From positions 744,001 to 808,000 of the forward strand of contig CAVVBC010000005.1 in the NCBI GenBank assembly GCA_963746325.1: a stretch of DNA of 64,000 nt, read 5' to 3'. The notes under the pieces were generated by a model, which saw nothing but the letters and a program-made list of their open reading frames with translations, was not told the DNA's origin and did not search any database. The stretch's first letter is position 1. Each line of letters begins with the position of its first letter. Positions 56,035 through 64,000 of the stretch are shown piece by piece. The position numbers and the translations under genes were made by a program. The DNA comes from RPQJ01 sp963746325. GTDB lineage: Bacteria > Pseudomonadota > Gammaproteobacteria > Steroidobacterales > Steroidobacteraceae.

Positions 56035-56311
56035 AGGGAATAGGGGTTAGGGAATAGGGATTAGTCGGAGCGCAACTTCGACCAGGTACCTAGATCCTTT
56101 CCCCTGCATCAATAAAAAGGCCGGCATTCTCTGCCGGCCTTTTTCAATTGGAAAATAGTTTTGTATGTCTTGGTTTAGAGCTGCATTTTCCGCCGCACGC
56201 CTGACTAATCCCTAATCCCTAATCCCTAATCCCTAATCCCTAATCCCTAATCCCTAATCCCTAATCCCTATCCTACCCCTAACCCCTAACCCCTAGCCCC
56301 TTCCTCCCGTC
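56035..56311. repeat. TAGGGAT/TAATCCC inverted repeat with nine perfect TAATCCC units
   Basis: The left arm (about 56035-56073) carries GGGAATAGGGGTTAGGG units and ends AGTCGGAGCG. The right arm starts at 56201 (CTGACTAATCCC), has nine uninterrupted 7-nt TAATCCC units at 56206-56268, then CCCCTAA units to about 56300. The loop between them holds the terminator at 56114-56144 and an AT-rich segment to about 56180. The element lies between convergent ctaE and the DUF2909 gene. Confidence 0.85.
56114..56144. terminator. bidirectional intrinsic terminator
   Basis: AAAAAGGCCGGCA and its complement TGCCGGCCTTTTT flank a 5-nt loop. The A/T tracts on both sides allow termination of ctaE (plus) and of the DUF2909 gene (minus). 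Confidence 0.9.
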
Positions 56312-56521
56312 CTACCTGACGTGATGCGGCGTGATCAGCCCCGCGTACCACGCGACGAACAGTAAAATGAAGAGCGCCACCGAGAGCGCGATGCGCACGG
56401 TCAGTGCGTTGACCATTCGCTTCGATTCGCCCTTGTCGTCCTTCACCAGGTGGAAAAGGCCTGAAGCCAGGCTCAGGACGATGGCGAACAGTACGATGAC
56501 GATGAGGACCTTGATGAGCAT
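56312..56521 (-). CDS. DUF2909 twin-helix membrane protein
   Basis: A 69-residue protein with two membrane helices (LIKVLIVIVLFAIVLSLASGLF and IALSVALFILLFVAWYAGLI) joined by a charged loop (HLVKDDKGESKRMVN). This family is typically found inside cytochrome c oxidase clusters, between subunit III and SURF1, on either strand. Its function is not known. It starts 49 bp from the divergent SURF1 gene. Confidence 0.82.
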   Translation of the reverse strand: MLIKVLIVIVLFAIVLSLASGLFHLVKDDKGESKRMVNALTVRIALSVALFILLFVAWYAGLITPHHVR

Positions 56522-56570
56522 GACGTTTCGGTCTGCTGCGCGATGTGCTCGCGGCGGGAGCGCAGTATAA

Positions 56571-57962
56571 ATGAGCCTGCGGATCGCCAACCGCGAGTTC
56601 GCTCCACGCGCGTGGACGGTCCTGCTCACCGGCGCGGCGATGGCTGCGTTCATCTCCCTCGGCTCCTGGCAGCTGGAGCGTGGCCGGGAGAAGCAGGCGC
56701 TGGTCCAGGCCTTCCAGCAGGGCCAGCAGTCGAGCGTGGAGCTGGCCGAGGGCGTCGCTTTCGATGCCCTGCCGCGCTACCAGCACGTGAGCGCCAAGGG
56801 TCACTACGAGCCCGACCAGCAGGTGCTGCTCGACAACATGCCCTCGCAGGCCGGCAAGCCGGGGTACCGGGTGCTCACGCCCTTGCGCCGCTCGGGCAGT
56901 GACCGGCTGCTCCTCGTCGACCGCGGCTGGGTTCCGCTCGGTACATCGCGTGCGTCGTTGCCCGACGTCACGGTAGCCGCAGACGTTCGCACCGTGTGGG
57001 GTCGGCTGGATGCGCTGCCGGCACCCGGGGTTCGCGTCGGCGAGGCCGGCACGGCCGGCGATACGAACTGGCCCCGCGTGCTGAACTTCCCGCAGCAGGC
57101 CGACCTGGAGCGCGCACTCGGCCAGCCCGTCGAGGCCCGGATCCTGCTGCTCGATCCCGCTGCCCCCGACGGTTTCGAGCGCGCCTGGCGTCCCGCCATG
57201 CGCTTCGGGCCCGAACGCCATTACGGTTACGCAGTCCAATGGTTCGCCTTCGCCATCGTGGCCCTGGTCATCTTCATCGCCCTCAACCTGCGTCGTGTCG
57301 ACGCAGGCACGGCTTCAACGACGGACTCCACAGACCCCATGAACTCGTCGAACGCAGACACCCAGCGCCGGCGCGGCCGCCGCCAGCTCGTGTTGCTGGC
57401 CGCACTGTTTTTCGTACCGCTGGCGCTCGCTTTCTGGCTGTACTACGGCGGCACGGGGTGGCGCCCCGAGGGCGGCACCAACAAGGGCGACCTGATCGAC
57501 CCCGCAGTGCCCTTGCCGGCCGTGGCGCTCGCCAGGCTCGACGGCACGCGCACGGCCCCTGATTTCCTGCAGGGCAAGTGGACGGTCGCATACCTCGGCG
57601 ATGGCGCGTGTGACGAGCGCTGCCGCAAGGCTCTCTATCTGTCGCGGCAGTCGCGCATCGCCCTCAACAAGGACATGGACCGTGTGCAGCGCGTATTCCT
57701 CGCGACGAGTCCTGCGGTCGACAGCGCCTTCATGAACGCCGAACATCCCGACCTGGCGATTGCGCTGCTGGGAACCGATGCAGACTCGGCGGCGCTGCTC
57801 GCGAAATTCCCGGCACTGGGCGGCACGCCCGCGGCGACAGCGGGCCGGCTCTACGTGATCGATCCCCTCGGCAACCTCGTCCTCAGTTATTCTGCTGCGG
57901 CACCCGACAAGGCCTTGCTGACCGACGTCAAGAAACTGCTGCGGCTCTCGCATATCGGGTGA
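56571..57962 (+). CDS. SURF1 protein joined in frame to an SCO-like cytochrome oxidase-associated protein
   Basis: One unbroken frame of 463 residues contains two normally separate proteins. Residues 1-250 are SURF1 (heme a insertion): helix 16-34 (WTVLLTGAAMAAFISLGSWQLERG), PRYQHVSAKGHY, RGWVPLG and a final helix GYAVQWFAFAIVALVIFIALNLRR. From about residue 257 (MNSSNADTQ, ATG at 57339) a second protein follows: a helix (LVLLAALFFVPLALAFWLYYG) and a thioredoxin-like domain as in the transmembrane cytochrome oxidase-associated proteins (GKWTVAYLGDGACDERCRKALY, with two Cys three residues apart). Internal initiation at 57339 or a lost stop are alternatives to a true fusion. Confidence 0.85.
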   Translation: MSLRIANREFAPRAWTVLLTGAAMAAFISLGSWQLERGREKQALVQAFQQGQQSSVELAEGVAFDALPRYQHVSAKGHYEPDQQVLLDNMPSQAGKPGYRVLTPLRRSGSDRLLLVDRGWVPLGTSRASLPDVTVAADVRTVWGRLDALPAPGVRVGEAGTAGDTNWPRVLNFPQQADLERALGQPVEARILLLDPAAPDGFERAWRPAMRFGPERHYGYAVQWFAFAIVALVIFIALNLRRVDAGTASTTDSTDPMNSSNADTQRRRGRRQLVLLAALFFVPLALAFWLYYGGTGWRPEGGTNKGDLIDPAVPLPAVALARLDGTRTAPDFLQGKWTVAYLGDGACDERCRKALYLSRQSRIALNKDMDRVQRVFLATSPAVDSAFMNAEHPDLAIALLGTDADSAALLAKFPALGGTPAATAGRLYVIDPLGNLVLSYSAAAPDKALLTDVKKLLRLSHIG

Positions 57963-57969
57963 AATCGCT

Positions 57970-58989
57970 GTGAGACCCAGGAACCGGCTGCCCACCTTCC
58001 GCAAGCTGTGCCTCTTCGGCACGGTGCTCGCGCTCTGCGTCATCGTGCTTGGTGCGTACGTCAGGCTGAGCCACGCCGGTCTCGGTTGCCCGGACTGGCC
58101 GGGCTGCTACGGCCACCTGACGGCCGGCGAGGCTGCGCAGAACCAGCAGGCCGTGAATGCGGCCTATCCCGACCGGCCCATCGAGTACCACAAGGCACTC
58201 AAGGAGATGCTGCACCGGTACCTCGCCGCCGCACTGGGGTTCGTGATCCTGGTGATCGCCGCGCTCGCCTGGCGCAACCGGTACGATTCGCAGCAGCCGG
58301 TCCGCATGCCACTCGCACTGGTGGCATTGGTGATCTTCCAGGGGATGCTCGGCATGTGGACGGTGACGCTGCTGCTCAAGCCGGCCATCGTGTCGGCCCA
58401 CCTCATGGGCGGCCTCACGACCATGTCGCTGCTGTGGTGGATGTCGCTGCAGACCGCCCGCCGCTCGCGCCCCAAGGCCGAAAACAGCCTGCGCCGGTGG
58501 GCCATCTTCGGCCTGGTCGTCCTCACCGTACAGATCCTGCTGGGTGGCTGGGTCAGCACCAATTACGCCGCCGTCGCGTGCCCGGACTTCCCGACCTGCC
58601 AGCGCTCGTTCTGGCCGAGCATGGATTTCAAGGACGCCTTCGTCCTCTGGCGCGGTCTCGGCATCGATTACGAGGGCGGCGTGCTCGACCATCCTGCGCG
58701 CGTCGCGATCCACTTCACGCATCGCCTCGGTGCCATGATCGCGGCGCTCGTGCTTGGCTTCGTGGCCTGGCGTGCCATCCGCAACGGGCAGTCCCGCGGC
58801 GTGCGCGCAGCAGGCATCGCACTGGCGGTCACCCTGGCTGCGCAGCTGCTCGTGGGCCCGGTCATGGTCCTGAAGACGTTCCCGCTGCCGCTCGCCACGG
58901 CGCACAACGCCGTCGCGGCACTGCTGGTGCTGGCCATGGTGGCGCTGCTGCGGTTCCTCCACCCGCCCCGGGGCTCCGGAATCTACTGA
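57970..58989 (+). CDS. ctaA: heme A synthase (Cox15/CtaA)
   Basis: Oxidises the heme O methyl group to heme A. The protein has 339 residues from a GTG at 57970, with eight predicted helices. VRLSHAGLGCPDWPGCYG and NYAAVACPDFPTCQRSFWP are the paired cysteine loops on the outer face, and heme histidines lie in HRYLAAALGF, SAHLMGGL, HFTHRLGA and TAHNAVAAL. It lies 8 bp after the SURF1 frame, so it is in the same operon as ctaB. Confidence 0.95.
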   Translation: MRPRNRLPTFRKLCLFGTVLALCVIVLGAYVRLSHAGLGCPDWPGCYGHLTAGEAAQNQQAVNAAYPDRPIEYHKALKEMLHRYLAAALGFVILVIAALAWRNRYDSQQPVRMPLALVALVIFQGMLGMWTVTLLLKPAIVSAHLMGGLTTMSLLWWMSLQTARRSRPKAENSLRRWAIFGLVVLTVQILLGGWVSTNYAAVACPDFPTCQRSFWPSMDFKDAFVLWRGLGIDYEGGVLDHPARVAIHFTHRLGAMIAALVLGFVAWRAIRNGQSRGVRAAGIALAVTLAAQLLVGPVMVLKTFPLPLATAHNAVAALLVLAMVALLRFLHPPRGSGIY

Positions 58990-59065
58990 TCCGGACGTCC
59001 GCGCCGCGCCCGTGACCGCTTCCCCGGGCGCCCCGCCGTCCGGGGACGGTACAATCGCGCTCCCC

Positions 59066-59974
59066 ATGAACTCCACCCGCCCTACTGTCGCACCCGCCGC
59101 CGTGGCCACCTGGCGCGACTACTACGAACTCGGCAAGCCGCGGGTCGTGGCGCTGATCGTCTTCACGGCCGTCGTCGGCATGTTCCTCGCCGTGCCCGGC
59201 ATGCCGCCGTGGCCGGCCCTGCTCTATGGCACGCTGGGCATCGGTCTCGCCGCTTCCAGTGCCGCGGCGATCAACCACGTCGTCGACCGCAAGTTCGACG
59301 AGAAAATGGCGCGCACGATGAATCGCCCGATCCCGACCGGCCACGTCACCACGCACCAGGCGTTGACGTACGCCGGCATCATCGGCGTGGTATCGATGAT
59401 CGTGCTGTGGCTGCTGGTGAACCCGCTCACTGCGGTGCTCACGTTCCTGTCCCTGATCGGCTACGCGGTCCTCTATACCGTGTGGCTCAAGCACGTCACA
59501 CCGCAGAACATCGTGATCGGCGGGGCCGCGGGCGCCGCGCCGCCCGTGCTGGGATGGACCGCGGTGACCGGCTCGGCCGACCCGCATTCGCTGCTGCTGT
59601 TCCTGATCATCTTCGCGTGGACGCCGCCGCACTTCTGGGCGCTCGCGATCGCGCGCCGCAAGGATTATGCGAAGGCCGGCATCCCGATGCTGCCCGTGGC
59701 GTACGGCGTCGAGTTCACGCAGCTGCACATCCTGCTGTACACGATCCTGCTGTTCATCGTGACGCTGCTGCCGTATCTCACCGGCATGAGCGGCCTCATC
59801 TACCTTGCGGCCGCGGTCGTGCTCGGGGTGATCTTCATGCGTTATGCCGTGGCGATGCGCAAGCCCGAGGCGCCGGACCAGCTGCACATGCAGGCGTTCC
59901 GTTTCTCGATCAACTACCTGATGCTGCTTTTCGCCGCGCTGCTGCTCGATCACTACCTGATGATCCGGCCCTGA
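59066..59974 (+). CDS. ctaB: protoheme IX farnesyltransferase (Cox10/CtaB)
   Basis: Converts heme B to heme O for the aa3 oxidase. From the ATG at 59066 it has 302 residues; an in-frame GTG at 59012 is possible. The prenyl-diphosphate motif NHVVDRKFDEKMARTMNRP (NxxxDxxxD) and the later AWTPPHFWALAIARRKDYAKAGIPMLPV identify the family. It has about nine helices and follows ctaA after 76 bp. Confidence 0.95.
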   Translation: MNSTRPTVAPAAVATWRDYYELGKPRVVALIVFTAVVGMFLAVPGMPPWPALLYGTLGIGLAASSAAAINHVVDRKFDEKMARTMNRPIPTGHVTTHQALTYAGIIGVVSMIVLWLLVNPLTAVLTFLSLIGYAVLYTVWLKHVTPQNIVIGGAAGAAPPVLGWTAVTGSADPHSLLLFLIIFAWTPPHFWALAIARRKDYAKAGIPMLPVAYGVEFTQLHILLYTILLFIVTLLPYLTGMSGLIYLAAAVVLGVIFMRYAVAMRKPEAPDQLHMQAFRFSINYLMLLFAALLLDHYLMIRP

Positions 59975-59981
59975 CGGCACG

Positions 59982-61130
59982 ATGGCCGGACGCTCCTCGC
60001 ACTTCGCCGCGCCGCTGCTGCTGGCCGTCATCACCGGCCTGATCGTCTACGTCTCGCTGTATCCCTTCCGCTTCGAACTCGACGGCCCCAGCCTGCACGA
60101 GGCACTGCGCACGCTGACCTGGGCGCGCGCCGGTCGCGGCGACATGCTCAACAACGTCCTGCTGTACGTGCCGTTCGGCTTCTGCGTCGCGCTGGTCATC
60201 GAGCCGCGCTGGGGTCGCATGGCAGGCATCGTCGCGGGCACGTTGCTCGGCCTGCTGCTGTCGTTTGGCCTCGAGTTGCTGCAGGCGTCGGTGGCCATTC
60301 GCGTCTCGAGCCTGCGCGACCTGGCGCTTAACGCCGCGGGCTCGCTGCTCGGCACGATGCTCGGCACCATCTACCACGCACTCGGCAGCCGGGTGACGCC
60401 GCAGGGCACGCCACGCAGTCGCTCAGCCTTCGTCGCGATGTCGATCCTGGTGCTGTGGTTGCTCGAGCGCCTGTGGCCACTGGTGCCGGATCCGGGCCTG
60501 CGTCAGCTCAAGCGCGCCGTGCGTCCGCTGCTCACGCCGCACGTCGACTGGATGTCGGTCGTGGGCTTCATCGTCGGGTGGCTCGTCGTCGCCCAGGTCG
60601 TGTTCGGACTCGTGCGCAAGCAGCGTGCGATGGACGTCTTTCTGATCCTGATCGCGACTGTGCTGGTGGGTCGCGTGTTCGTCAGCGGCAGCACGCTCGA
60701 CATCGACGAGATCGCGGCGATTGCGCTGTTGCTGCCGCTGCTGGTGCCGGTCAGCCGCCTCGACGATGGCGCGCGTTCGACGCTGTTCGCGGTGTTGCTC
60801 GGCGTGTGGCTCGCCTGGGCGGCCGTGCGCCCTTTGCTGCAGGGTGCGACTGTCCTCGCCGTCGATGCACCGGCCCTGCGCGAGATGCTGTTGCGCAGCG
60901 TGCCGCCGCCGCCGTTGCTCGCCAACAAGGCGTTCAGTTACCTCTCCCTGGGCTGGCTGCTTACTGGCGCTGGACTCGTTCCACATGTGGCAGCCGGCAT
61001 GGTTGCGTTGTTCGTACTGCTGCTCACGCTGCTGCAGCTCGGCATGCCTGCGCCCGCTTACGGCTGGGTCGACCTGTTGCTGGCAGGCGCCGCCGGCTGG
61101 GTGGTAGCGCGCTGGATGCCGCAGCGCTAG
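59982..61130 (+). CDS. VanZ-family membrane protein
   Basis: A 382-residue polytopic membrane protein with about ten helices. The N-terminal 130 residues carry the VanZ-like signature DMLNNVLLYVPFGFCVALV and FGLELLQASVAIRVSSLRDLALNAAGSLLGTMLG. The C-terminal half is a further helix bundle with no recognised motif. It begins 7 bp after ctaB and may be cotranscribed, but no functional link with cytochrome oxidase is known. VanZ itself affects teicoplanin susceptibility; most relatives are uncharacterised. Confidence 0.85.
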   Translation: MAGRSSHFAAPLLLAVITGLIVYVSLYPFRFELDGPSLHEALRTLTWARAGRGDMLNNVLLYVPFGFCVALVIEPRWGRMAGIVAGTLLGLLLSFGLELLQASVAIRVSSLRDLALNAAGSLLGTMLGTIYHALGSRVTPQGTPRSRSAFVAMSILVLWLLERLWPLVPDPGLRQLKRAVRPLLTPHVDWMSVVGFIVGWLVVAQVVFGLVRKQRAMDVFLILIATVLVGRVFVSGSTLDIDEIAAIALLLPLLVPVSRLDDGARSTLFAVLLGVWLAWAAVRPLLQGATVLAVDAPALREMLLRSVPPPPLLANKAFSYLSLGWLLTGAGLVPHVAAGMVALFVLLLTLLQLGMPAPAYGWVDLLLAGAAGWVVARWMPQR

Positions 61131-61175
61131 CCAGCCCAAGGGCACGCTTGGATGATGCCGCTGGCTGGCCGCCCG

Positions 61176-62903
61176 TCAAAGCGGCGGTGAATCGTTGCCC
61201 AGCATCAGCTTGCGCACCAGTGGCACCGGGCCACTGTACGACAGGAACGCGTCGTGGAAGTCGCGCAGCGTCGCTTGCGGATGGACGGCCAGCCAGTCGT
61301 CGCGCAGCTGCATGATCATCAGCTTGCCCAGGGTGTAGTTGAGATACGCGGGGTCGTACGTGCCGCGCAACGCCTGTTGCCGGGCATTGCCAGGGTCGGC
61401 GAGCGCATCGATGAAGACCTGCTCGGACTGCGCCACCGTCATGCCCTGCGTGTGCAGGCCGATCGCGGACACGAACCGGGCGTTGCGACGCAGCGCCGAC
61501 AACAACTGCCCGACCTGCCACTCCGGACTGCCCTGGCGCAGGCCCTCGTCTTTCATCATTTCTTCCGTGTAGTGCGCCCAGCCTTCCGTGTAGGCGTAGC
61601 TCTGGAACAGCTGCGCCACCTTTGACGGATTGCGGTTCACGTGCAGGAAATGCAGGAAATGGCCCGGCCACACCTCGTGCACCGACGTCGACAGCAGCGT
61701 GCCCTCGCCGCCCACGTACTTCGCCTGCTCGGCCGGCGTCCAGCGCGGATCCGGCGGCGCGATGTAATAGACGCCGGGCACGTCCTTGCTTTCGTACGGA
61801 CCGGGCGTGTTGATGTAGGCGAAGTTCTGCGCGTTGTACGGCGGCGCGGCTTCGACCAGTGCCTGCTCCGGCCCCGGGATCGTCACGATGCCCTTGGACG
61901 CGACGAAATCGCGCAGCTCCGGCAACTGCCGGCGTGCGGCAGCGACCGAGCCGCCCTCGGGCTTGTGCGAGTTCGCCTTGTCCGCGCATTCGCGCAGGGT
62001 CTTGCCCGGGGCGTACGTCGCACACACGTTGCGCAACGCCGCCAGGTTGCGCTCCATGTCCGCCTGGCCGATCTGCTGCAGCCGCGCGAGCGGCACGTCA
62101 ACGTGCTCGGTCGCGGCCACCATGCGCGAGAACAGTTGCGGCCCCAGCGCGTAATCCTGCGTGGCGCGCTTGCGTTCAGTCACGAGCCAGTCGGCGAGTT
62201 CCTGCATCGCCTTCGCGGCACCGGCATTCGCGTCAGCCAGCTGCTGCTGCAGCTTGGGGTCCTTGATGTCGGCAAAGACGGCCGTGACATCCGTGGCGTA
62301 GAACTGGGCGAAGCCGCCGAACGCGTTGATGCCGTACTCGATCCAGGGCGCCGGCATGGGCGTGCGCAGGTTCGCCCGGATCTGCGCGGCCGCGCGCGGC
62401 ACCTCGCGCGCATAGGCGATGTACGCGCGCATGCGGGTCTCGAGCGGCGCGTAGGGCTTGCTCAGGTAGATCTCCGGATCGAGCAGGCCGAGGTAGTACG
62501 CGGGATTGCGGCGCGGCCATTCGGCTTCCTTCTTCCAGAACAGCTCGACGTCGAGCGCAGCCAGCAGATAGGCACGCTCGCGCTGGCGCGATTCCGACAA
62601 GGTGGCCGGGTCGATGGCCTGGATGCGGGCCCGCGCCGCTTCGACCCGCGCGAGGTCCTGGCGCAGGGCGGCCTCGCTCAGGTCGGGCAGCTGCCCGTCG
62701 AATTCATGGCGGCCGGCATACACGGCCGTCACGGGGTTGGCCGCGAAATGCCCGGCGATGAACTGCGCCACGTCCGCATCCCAGGCGGCGTCGGCCGTCG
62801 GCGCGGCGGTCCGCGCGGAAGCAGGGCTCATGCCGCAGGCCCATGTCGCCATGACCAGCAATGGCAGCAGGCGGGTCAGTCGCAGCGTGGCAGGTGGGCG
62901 CAT
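61176..62903 (-). CDS. DUF885 family protein, putative secreted metallopeptidase
   Basis: A 575-residue protein with a signal peptide (TLRLTRLLPLLVMATWACGMSPASA). The gluzincin-like motif HEVWPGH (in LSTSVHEVWPGHFLHF) and the downstream EGWAHYTEEMM fit the M32/DUF885 carboxypeptidase-related family, supplying HExxxxH-like ligands and a glutamate. The start is the ATG at 62903. It converges on the VanZ gene with a 45-bp gap and is divergent from uvrD. Confidence 0.85.
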   Translation of the reverse strand: MRPPATLRLTRLLPLLVMATWACGMSPASARTAAPTADAAWDADVAQFIAGHFAANPVTAVYAGRHEFDGQLPDLSEAALRQDLARVEAARARIQAIDPATLSESRQRERAYLLAALDVELFWKKEAEWPRRNPAYYLGLLDPEIYLSKPYAPLETRMRAYIAYAREVPRAAAQIRANLRTPMPAPWIEYGINAFGGFAQFYATDVTAVFADIKDPKLQQQLADANAGAAKAMQELADWLVTERKRATQDYALGPQLFSRMVAATEHVDVPLARLQQIGQADMERNLAALRNVCATYAPGKTLRECADKANSHKPEGGSVAAARRQLPELRDFVASKGIVTIPGPEQALVEAAPPYNAQNFAYINTPGPYESKDVPGVYYIAPPDPRWTPAEQAKYVGGEGTLLSTSVHEVWPGHFLHFLHVNRNPSKVAQLFQSYAYTEGWAHYTEEMMKDEGLRQGSPEWQVGQLLSALRRNARFVSAIGLHTQGMTVAQSEQVFIDALADPGNARQQALRGTYDPAYLNYTLGKLMIMQLRDDWLAVHPQATLRDFHDAFLSYSGPVPLVRKLMLGNDSPPL

Positions 62904-62999
62904 GAGTCGATTCCTGTGAATGCGGTCGGGCAGAAGGGATGCCGGACTCGGTACTTTACGCGAGGCGAGCGGGAGTCCTGTAGAATCCGCGGCCTTCCG

Positions 63000-64000
<1,001 letters not shown>

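Noticed and set aside
56206..56268. Possible CRISPR array
   Set aside because: The units are 7 nt with no spacers, and no cas genes are nearby.

Overview
The window is a GC-rich (roughly two-thirds G+C by eye) stretch of gammaproteobacterial chromosome, nearly all of it housekeeping. Several conserved blocks point to a Xanthomonadales/Nevskiales/Steroidobacterales-type organism: tesA divergent from ybbA-ybbP; ponA divergent from pilMNOPQ-aroK-aroB-dgt; rph, a PP2C phosphatase, yicC, gmk, rpoZ, spoT, ridA and recG in order; bioBFHCD next to comF; and a cytochrome aa3 oxidase cluster (coxB, coxA, ctaG, ctaE, DUF2909, SURF1, ctaA, ctaB). The lineage is inferred from gene order and protein character only.

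Layout. 1-840: end of an unidentified gene and a single-pass membrane protein. 841-1200: gene-free nested palindrome. 1201-7360: ybbP, ybbA, tesA, fadD and a small hypothetical gene. 7420-11389: CheB-CheR-PAS fusion regulator, a PAS protein and a Crp/Fnr regulator. 11522-18484 (minus strand): ppa, hemE, pyrF, an aldehyde dehydrogenase, dgt, aroB, aroK. 18561-23663 (minus): type IV pilus pilQPONM. 24024-27819: ponA, an unassigned gene and a host-attachment-family gene. 28224-35349 (minus): gltA, an M48 protease, rpmE, hemW, rdgB, rph, PP2C. 35440-44162 (plus): yicC, a PEP-CTERM protein, gmk, rpoZ, spoT, ridA, recG, ubiA. Then nhaA and comF (minus), bioBFHCD with an upstream BirA-type operator, DUF2244, the aa3 oxidase and heme A genes, a VanZ protein, a DUF885 peptidase-like protein and the start of uvrD.

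The most unusual content is intergenic. A hairpin repeat family has a conserved loop (identical over 28 nt between two copies 27 kb apart, on opposite strands) while each stem has a different but self-complementary sequence. It fills two gaps between convergent genes (853-1197 and 27856-28223). A second family has inverted arms built from TAGGGAT-type repeats; it occurs in at least four gaps, and one copy carries nine perfect tandem TAATCCC units. A 460-bp gap at 31443-31902 carries three clustered DnaA-box-like sites beside an AT-rich stretch.

About 25 apparent single-base indels break otherwise normal genes, including coxA, coxB, bioC and bioD. They cluster almost entirely in 2-11.3 kb and 45.7-54 kb and often fall in G/C runs. 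I read them mainly as consensus errors, and I annotate the affected genes as whole loci with the breaks noted. Two joined reading frames, SURF1 with an SCO-like protein and BioH with BioC, may be real fusions or may have the same cause.
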